From positions 1 to 28,126 of the forward strand of contig SVEW01000006.1 of assembly GCA_015057205.1 (NCBI GenBank): 28,126 nucleotides of DNA, read 5' to 3'. Under the pieces are notes generated by a model. It did no database searches. It saw only the letters and a program-made list of their open reading frames with translations, and had not been told where the DNA came from. The translations under genes were made by a program, and so were the position numbers. Positions 22,838 through 28,126 of the stretch are shown here, in pieces. The DNA is from Lachnospiraceae bacterium. GTDB lineage: Bacteria > Bacillota > Clostridia > Lachnospirales > Lachnospiraceae. The first letter of the stretch is position 1. Every line of letters starts with the position of its first letter.

Positions 22838-23173
22838 TTGAAAAATGCGGATACTAGTGGTATGAAAAGTTCAACTAAGTACCGCATTTTCCTTATTTTA
22901 TGTATAATGCTTACCTTGTTTTTAGCTTTTGCTATGTATCAGCTGCGTATAGGGGAACGTAGTAGTAAGGCTACAACTCCGAAGGAAACCTTTTGGTTGA
23001 AGCCGGAAGAGGGCCTGGTAGTTATTTATCGAAAGGATCATAAAACAATTTATGACCGAACCGAAATCGAAGTAGAAAACCTACCGGAAGCTATAAAAGA
23101 AAAAGTAAAGCATGGATATGGCATTCCAAATTATAAGATGTTAATAGAATTTTTAGAAAACTACAGTAGTTAA
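22838..23173 (+). CDS. Small single-pass membrane protein, BofC-C-like tail
   Basis: A 111-residue protein with one transmembrane helix at about 19-37 and a roughly 65-residue outer domain. The domain reads FWLKPEEGLVVIYRKDHK, then YDRTEIEVENLPEAIKE, and ends FLENYSS. That pattern resembles the BofC C-terminal domain found in small Clostridia proteins, but I rank this as a likeness, not a proof. The TTG start at 22838 has AGTAGG about 9 nt upstream; ATG 22862 (MKSSTKYRIFL) is an alternative and gives a shorter cytoplasmic tail. It is 10 nt from the flippase gene, so the two are probably co-expressed. Confidence 0.7.
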   Translation: MKNADTSGMKSSTKYRIFLILCIMLTLFLAFAMYQLRIGERSSKATTPKETFWLKPEEGLVVIYRKDHKTIYDRTEIEVENLPEAIKEKVKHGYGIPNYKMLIEFLENYSS

Positions 23174-23181
23174 TGCAAGCA

Positions 23182-23211
23182 TTGATTTTCCTCGTGCCTT
23201 CGTGGTATAAT
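23182..23211 (+). promoter_or_regulatory. Extended -10 sigma-A promoter of the flavoprotein-mutS unit
   Basis: TTGATT (23182-23187), an 18-nt spacer and TATAAT (23206-23211), with TGG directly before the -10 hexamer. It starts 9 nt after the preceding stop. The leader to the GTG at 23232 is short (about 14 nt) and includes GAGGTGAT as ribosome binding site. Confidence 0.8.
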
Positions 23212-23231
23212 TAGTAATCTGAGGTGATGAT

Positions 23232-24464
23232 GTGAATAAATTTGATGTACTCATTATTGGAGCAGGTGCATCAGGATGTATGGCAGCTATAACAGCAGCA
23301 AGACAGAATAAGCGCGTGCTTCTTATAGAACACTTGGATAAGATTGGTAAGAAGATTTTATCAACCGGAAATGGAAAATGCAATTATACGAATCAGATGC
23401 AGGGGACGAGCTATTATCGTGGTACGGACCCTGTATTTGTTGTGCAGATTATGCAACAGTTTGGGATGGAAGAAACAGTTTCGTTTTTTCGGGAATTGGG
23501 CATTTTTCCTAAGGTAAAGAATGGATATTATTATCCGTACAGTGAACAGGCATCTTCCGTTGTTGAAGTATTAAGCATAGAGTTAAAGAGATTACAGGTG
23601 ACAATTATGCTTTCCTGTGAATTGCAATCCATTCGGAAGAAGAAGAATTTTGTAATCGAGACGAATCAAGGAACATTTTGCGGTTCTTCTCTAATTTTTG
23701 CAACCGGATTATTGGCTGGTAGGAAAGCTGGTTCTGATGGAAGTGCATTTCCATATATAGAGCAAATGGGCCACCATTTCATAGATGTTGTGCCATCGTT
23801 GGTGCAAATGAAGTCTCAGGATTCTTTTTTGAAGAACCTTGCAGGAATTCGTGCAGAAATTGGGCTTAGTTTGAAGGTGAATGGCGAAGAAGTATTCACA
23901 GATTATGGAGAATTGTTACATATTGACAAGGGATTGTCTGGAATTGTATCTTTTCAGGCGAGTCGATTTGCGGCTTACGGTTGTAAGCAAGGCAGGAAGG
24001 TAGAGGCTGTGATTGATTATTATCCAAAAGGATCTTTTATGGAGTTATTGGAACTGTTGGAGGAACGCTTTGTTACATATGGATATGATAAAACAGCTTT
24101 GGAAGCTTTAATAGGACTTTTTCCGTATAAGTTGGGACTTGCTTTTTTAGAAAAGGCTAAGATTATTCATACGATGCCGGCAAAGCAAGTAAAAGCAAAT
24201 CAATTAAAAACACTTGCCCGTTTGATAAAACAGCTTTCTGTGACGATACAGGGAACAAAGGAGTATGCAGATGCGCAAGTATGCGCAGGTGGTGTGGCAA
24301 CCGCTGAACTTCACAATAACTCATTAGAGTCAAAGTTTGTTCCTAACTTATATTTTTGTGGGGAAGTGATAGATATTGACGGTATGTGTGGCGGTTACAA
24401 TTTACAGTGGGCATGGTCTAGTGGCTATGTCGCAGGTTATCATGCAGCGAATACAGGAGAATAA
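23232..24464 (+). CDS. HI0933/YhiN-family FAD-dependent oxidoreductase
   Basis: Flavoprotein of 410 residues. The N-terminal dinucleotide fold reads VLIIGAGASGCMAA (GxGxxG at 10-15) with acidic E34 ending the second strand (LLIEHLDKIG). The next motif GKKILSTGNGKCNYTN is diagnostic of the HI0933 family. The C-terminal FAD segment reads LYFCGEVIDIDGMCGGYN. The substrate is not firmly known; some relatives are annotated as aminoacetone oxidases. The GTG start is supported by GAGGTGAT. Two bases separate the stop from the next start, so the two flavoprotein genes are one unit. Confidence 0.92.
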   Translation: MNKFDVLIIGAGASGCMAAITAARQNKRVLLIEHLDKIGKKILSTGNGKCNYTNQMQGTSYYRGTDPVFVVQIMQQFGMEETVSFFRELGIFPKVKNGYYYPYSEQASSVVEVLSIELKRLQVTIMLSCELQSIRKKKNFVIETNQGTFCGSSLIFATGLLAGRKAGSDGSAFPYIEQMGHHFIDVVPSLVQMKSQDSFLKNLAGIRAEIGLSLKVNGEEVFTDYGELLHIDKGLSGIVSFQASRFAAYGCKQGRKVEAVIDYYPKGSFMELLELLEERFVTYGYDKTALEALIGLFPYKLGLAFLEKAKIIHTMPAKQVKANQLKTLARLIKQLSVTIQGTKEYADAQVCAGGVATAELHNNSLESKFVPNLYFCGEVIDIDGMCGGYNLQWAWSSGYVAGYHAANTGE

Positions 24465-24466
24465 AA

Positions 24467-26092
24467 TTGATTAAAGTAGATCAGGTTAAGGTTCCCGTTT
24501 TTACTTCGCGGGAAGGAATTATACGTAAAGCAGCAAAGATGATACAGGAAAAACCGGGAAATATTACACATATGGAAATTCTTAGACATTCCATTGATGC
24601 CCGAAAGAAGGAACTAATGGATGTTTATCAGATTGTTCTTTCTCTTTCTAATGAAGAACGTTTTTTAGAAAAGATAAAGACACGTCCGATAGCCAATGTT
24701 ACGGAATATAAAGAGGTAAAATACAATTTTTATTCCCGGCGTGAAGAGGGCACTTTGCCAGTGATGGAGAAAAGACCGGTTATAGTTGGTGCCGGACCTG
24801 CGGGGTATTTTTGCGGGTTAATGCTTTCTAAGCATGGCTATCGACCAATTATAATCGAACGGGGAAAGCCCGTTGAAGAGCGCAAAGAGGATGTAGATGC
24901 TTTTTGGAAAACCGGTGCGTTGAAGCCACAGTCCAATGTACAGTTTGGCGAAGGTGGTGCAGGGGCTTTTTCAGATGGTAAATTAAATACTTTGGTAAAG
25001 GATAAGGAAGGTCGTAGCCGAAAAGTGCTACAAACATTTGTGGAGTATGGTGCAGATGAGCGAATTTTGACGGACCAGAAACCACATGTCGGAACCGATT
25101 ATTTATATAGGGTATTGCAAAAGATGAGGCAGGATTTTTTGGCCGCAGGGGGAGAAATACGTTTTGAAACAGTACTGACTGGTTTGGAAGTTAAGAACTC
25201 TGAACTAACCGGTATTGTTGTAAATGATGTGGAACGAATTGATACGGATGTTTGTGTACTGGCAATTGGGCACAGTGCAAGAGATACATTTACTATGTTA
25301 TATAAAGACGGGGTTGCTATGGAGCCGAAGTCGTTTGCGGTAGGGTTTCGTGTGGAACATCCGCAGGATATGGTAAACCGTTTGCAATATGGGGCAGACT
25401 ATGAAAAAGAACTGCCTGCAGCAGCTTATAAAGTTACGGCGAAAACAACCTCGGGACGTGGCGTTTATTCCTTTTGTATGTGCCCCGGAGGCTATGTTGT
25501 AAATGCCAGCAGTGAACCAGAAAAATTGGCTGTAAATGGAATGAGTTATTTTGCCCGTGATGGGAAGAATGCTAATAGTGCTATGATTGTAGCTGTAACG
25601 CCGGAGGACTATCCGGACAAAACGCCACTTGGTGGGGTTCATTTCCAACAGGAATTGGAAAAGAAAGCATATGCTTGCGGAAAGGGTGCTATTCCACAGC
25701 AGCTTTTCGGAGATTTTGAAGAAAATAAAAAAAGCACAGCTTACGGTGCGTTTGAAAGTGAGACTAAGGGAGTACACACATTTGCTAACTTGCGTGGCAT
25801 TTTACCAAAACAGGCAGAAGAAGCCTTTATGGAAGGAATGCATAGCATTGGTAGAAAAGTGAAGGGATTTGATAGGGCAGATGCTATTTTATCAGGCATC
25901 GAATCCAGGACTTCTTCGCCGGTACGCATTATGCGCAATGAAGAGATGGAAAGTAATATTAAGGGATTGTATCCCTGCGGTGAAGGCGCCGGCTATGCCG
26001 GTGGCATTATGTCTGCGGCAATGGACGGTATGAAAATTGCTGAACAGATTGCAGCGAGATACTTACCATGGAATGAAAATAATGGAGATTAG
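24467..26092 (+). CDS. FAD-dependent oxidoreductase, COG2509 type
   Basis: A 541-residue flavoprotein with an N-terminal extension of about 100 residues (including HSIDARKKELMDVYQIVL) before the FAD fold PVIVGAGPAGYFCGL (GxGxxG 108-113, ERG ending strand 2). QFGEGGAGAFSDGKLN is a hallmark of this uncharacterised family, as is the C-terminal YPCGEGAGYAGGIMSAAMDG. The substrate is unknown. The start is TTG at 24467, with AGGAGA 7 nt upstream; the N-terminal MIKVDQVKVPV fits the family. The stop is one base from the mutS start. Confidence 0.92.
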   Translation: MIKVDQVKVPVFTSREGIIRKAAKMIQEKPGNITHMEILRHSIDARKKELMDVYQIVLSLSNEERFLEKIKTRPIANVTEYKEVKYNFYSRREEGTLPVMEKRPVIVGAGPAGYFCGLMLSKHGYRPIIIERGKPVEERKEDVDAFWKTGALKPQSNVQFGEGGAGAFSDGKLNTLVKDKEGRSRKVLQTFVEYGADERILTDQKPHVGTDYLYRVLQKMRQDFLAAGGEIRFETVLTGLEVKNSELTGIVVNDVERIDTDVCVLAIGHSARDTFTMLYKDGVAMEPKSFAVGFRVEHPQDMVNRLQYGADYEKELPAAAYKVTAKTTSGRGVYSFCMCPGGYVVNASSEPEKLAVNGMSYFARDGKNANSAMIVAVTPEDYPDKTPLGGVHFQQELEKKAYACGKGAIPQQLFGDFEENKKSTAYGAFESETKGVHTFANLRGILPKQAEEAFMEGMHSIGRKVKGFDRADAILSGIESRTSSPVRIMRNEEMESNIKGLYPCGEGAGYAGGIMSAAMDGMKIAEQIAARYLPWNENNGD

Positions 26093-26093
26093 T

Positions 26094-28126
26094 ATGGAAC
26101 AATTAACACCCATGATGCAAAAATACATGGAAACCAAAGAAGAATATAAGGACTGTATTTTGTTTTACCGGTTAGGAGATTTCTACGAAATGTTTTTTGA
26201 CGATGCCATTACTGCGTCAAAAGAACTAGAGATCACATTGACTGGAAAAAGTTGTGGATTAAAAGAACGGGCGCCAATGTGCGGAATTCCGTTTCATTCT
26301 GCAGAAACATACTTAAATAAGCTGGTTTCTAAAGGGTATAAAGTGGCTATTTGTGAGCAGGTAGAAGATCCCAAGCTTGCAAAAGGGCTTGTAAAACGTG
26401 AAGTAATTAGAGTTGTTACACCGGGAACCAATACCTGTATGCAGGCTTTGGATGAAGAAAAAAATAATTATCTTATGTGTCTGGTATATTTGTCAGATGC
26501 TTATGGATTGGCTGTGGCAGATGTTACTACAGGTGACTTTTACGTTACAGAATGTGAGGTTACGCAGAACTTACTGGATGAAATCGTTGTATTTTCACCG
26601 GTGGAAATAGTGGTAAATGAAGCATTTTATGTTTCCGGTATGGATTTATCGGAGTATAAGAATCGGAATCATGTGAACATATCGGAATTGGATTCCTGGT
26701 ATTTTGCAGATGATACAGTACAGAGCATTTTGACGGAGCATTTCCATGTGAAAAAGTTAGAGGCTCTTGGGCTTACAGATTATCCGGTTGGTTGTGTGGC
26801 TGCAGGAGCGTTGTTACGTTATTTGTACGATACACAGAAAACAAGCCTTTCTCACATAACGAATTTATCTACGTATTCGAATTCCAAGTATCTGATCATT
26901 GATGGATCTTCAAGACGGAATTTGGAACTGGTTGAAACCATGCGTGATAAAACAAAGCACGGTTCACTTTTATGGGTACTTGATAAAACAAAGACGGCTA
27001 TGGGGGCACGTATGCTTCGTTCTTTTGTGGAGCAACCACTTATTGAGAAGACTTCCATAGAAAAGCGATTAGACGGAATTGAAGAGCTGAATGCTAACTT
27101 GATTAATCGCGATGAGTTAAGAGAATACTTGAATCCAATTTATGACTTGGAACGTTTGATTAGTAGGGTGACGTATCAATCCGCAAATCCCCGTGATTTG
27201 ATAGCATTTCAAAATTCCATTGGCATGATTCCTCATATCAAAACAATTTTACAGGAATTTAAATGTCCGTTGTTAACGGATTTATACCAGCAAATGGATG
27301 ACTTGATGGATTTGTATGATTTAATTAGTCGGGCAATTATGCCGGAGCCGAAGATTACTACCAAAGAAGGCGGTATTATTAAAGCTGGCTACATGGAGGA
27401 AGTGGATCGTCTTCGTAGTGCGAGTACTGATGGCAAGCAGTGGCTGGTCGAATTGGTTGAAAAAGAGAAAGAAAAAACCGGTATTAAGAATCTGAAAATA
27501 AATTATAATAAAGTCTTTGGATATTACTTAGAGGTAACGAATTCTTACTTAGATATGGTACCGGAGTATTTTACCAGAAAGCAAACGCTGACAAATGCAG
27601 AGCGTTTCATTACACCGGAATTAAAGGAATTAGAAGATACAATTTTAGGGGCGGAAGAACGGTTGATATCTTTGGAATATCATTTGTTTTGCGAGGTAAG
27701 AGAAAGTATCGCCAAGGAAGTGGTACGGATTCGAAAAACAGCAAAAGCAATAGCTGCATTGGATGCTTTTTGTTCTTTGGCATTTGTAGCAGAACAAAAT
27801 CAGTTTGTTCGTCCGGAGATTAATACAAATGGTGTTATTGATATTAAAGATGGGCGGCATCCGGTGGTTGAAAAGATGATGTCAAATCACCTGTTTGTTT
27901 CGAATGACACTTATCTTGATAACAAAAAGAATCGTATATCCATTATTACAGGACCGAATATGGCCGGTAAATCCACCTATATGCGCCAGACGGCTTTGAT
28001 TGTCTTAATGGCTCAAATGGGCAGCTTTGTTCCAGCCCAATCTGCAAATATTGGTATTGTAGATCGAATTTTTACTAGAGTAGGTGCATCCGATGATTTG
28101 GCAAGTGGTCAAAGTACATTTATGTT
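26094..28126 (+). CDS. mutS: DNA mismatch repair protein MutS, 3' end outside window
   Basis: Mismatch-recognition ATPase. The visible 677 codons begin with MEQLTPMMQKYMETKEEYKD and contain the mismatch-binding GDFYEMF motif with Phe30-Tyr31-Glu32 (the Phe-x-Glu wedge). The connector, core and clamp domains follow (NYNKVFGYYLEVTNSY near codon 470), and then Walker A GPNMAGKST (620-628). The frame runs open off the end of the window just after SGQSTFM, before Walker B (DE) and the C-terminal dimerisation part. GGAG upstream and one base between the preceding stop and the ATG show coupling to the flavoprotein operon. mutL often follows mutS but is outside view. Confidence 0.97.
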   Translation, partial: MEQLTPMMQKYMETKEEYKDCILFYRLGDFYEMFFDDAITASKELEITLTGKSCGLKERAPMCGIPFHSAETYLNKLVSKGYKVAICEQVEDPKLAKGLVKREVIRVVTPGTNTCMQALDEEKNNYLMCLVYLSDAYGLAVADVTTGDFYVTECEVTQNLLDEIVVFSPVEIVVNEAFYVSGMDLSEYKNRNHVNISELDSWYFADDTVQSILTEHFHVKKLEALGLTDYPVGCVAAGALLRYLYDTQKTSLSHITNLSTYSNSKYLIIDGSSRRNLELVETMRDKTKHGSLLWVLDKTKTAMGARMLRSFVEQPLIEKTSIEKRLDGIEELNANLINRDELREYLNPIYDLERLISRVTYQSANPRDLIAFQNSIGMIPHIKTILQEFKCPLLTDLYQQMDDLMDLYDLISRAIMPEPKITTKEGGIIKAGYMEEVDRLRSASTDGKQWLVELVEKEKEKTGIKNLKINYNKVFGYYLEVTNSYLDMVPEYFTRKQTLTNAERFITPELKELEDTILGAEERLISLEYHLFCEVRESIAKEVVRIRKTAKAIAALDAFCSLAFVAEQNQFVRPEINTNGVIDIKDGRHPVVEKMMSNHLFVSNDTYLDNKKNRISIITGPNMAGKSTYMRQTALIVLMAQMGSFVPAQSANIGIVDRIFTRVGASDDLASGQSTFM

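Noticed and set aside
23172..23190. Short dyad AATGCAAGCATT after the BofC-like gene
   Set aside because: Only four to five pairs with almost no loop, so it is too weak for a terminator.
25298..25777. 159-codon minus-strand open frame within the COG2509 flavoprotein
   Set aside because: It is a shadow of a conserved coding region, with no start signal and no domain I can recognise.

Overview
The window is a piece of a low-GC Firmicutes chromosome, most likely a spore-forming Clostridia close to Lachnospiraceae. I infer this from AT-rich codon use, GGAGG-type ribosome binding sites, the sporulation genes yqfC and yqfD, a SpoVB-like flippase, the redox repressor Rex and a high-cysteine 'chorion-class' small protein. 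Nearly all genes lie on the plus strand in tight operons. I found no insertion sequence, CRISPR array, tRNA, rRNA or prophage. No gap between genes exceeds 300 bases.

Layout. (1) 1-1992: 3' part of an EF-G paralogue (EF-G-2 type), closed by a strong terminator. (2) 2013-4234: a block of lineage-type genes with little known function. It holds a minus-strand pair of small unknown proteins, a 32-residue lysine-rich protein, a minus-strand Cys/Asn-rich protein and a pseudo-receiver protein whose phospho-acceptor Asp is replaced by Glu. (3) 4248-7941: an ABC-F ATPase, Rex (with a consensus sigma-A promoter inside the end of the ABC-F gene), a coiled-coil protein and a MazF-type mRNA interferase with no recognisable antitoxin. 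(4) 8027-11643: a CNNM/CorC-type magnesium transporter, a YebC/TACO1 factor and glycogen synthase. (5) 11701-15816: FtsK/SpoIIIE translocase, a zinc-ribbon/TPR/CHB_HEX membrane protein and the rRNA methyltransferase RlmH. (6) 15841-20034: yqfC, yqfD, phoH, a shortened PgpH-like 7TM-HD protein with a degraded HD site, and ybeY, several overlapping by 4 nt. (7) 20054-23173: a DUF3048 lipoprotein, a MATE-like lipid flippase and a small BofC-C-like membrane protein. (8) 23232-28126: two FAD-dependent oxidoreductases and the 5' part of mutS, behind their own extended -10 promoter.

Much of the window serves ribosome and translation quality (EF-G-2, ABC-F, YebC, RlmH, YbeY, PhoH, MazF), envelope and sporulation (YqfC, YqfD, FtsK/SpoIIIE, SpoVB-like) and redox or genome maintenance (Rex, flavoproteins, MutS). 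Most of it is ordinary core chromosome. The least ordinary parts are the 2.0-4.2 kb block of unassigned genes, the mazF locus (structured leader, near-identical repeats on both sides, no antitoxin), the probably inactive PgpH-like protein and the Asp-to-Glu pseudo-receiver. I found no clearly novel multi-gene system, only candidates for closer study.
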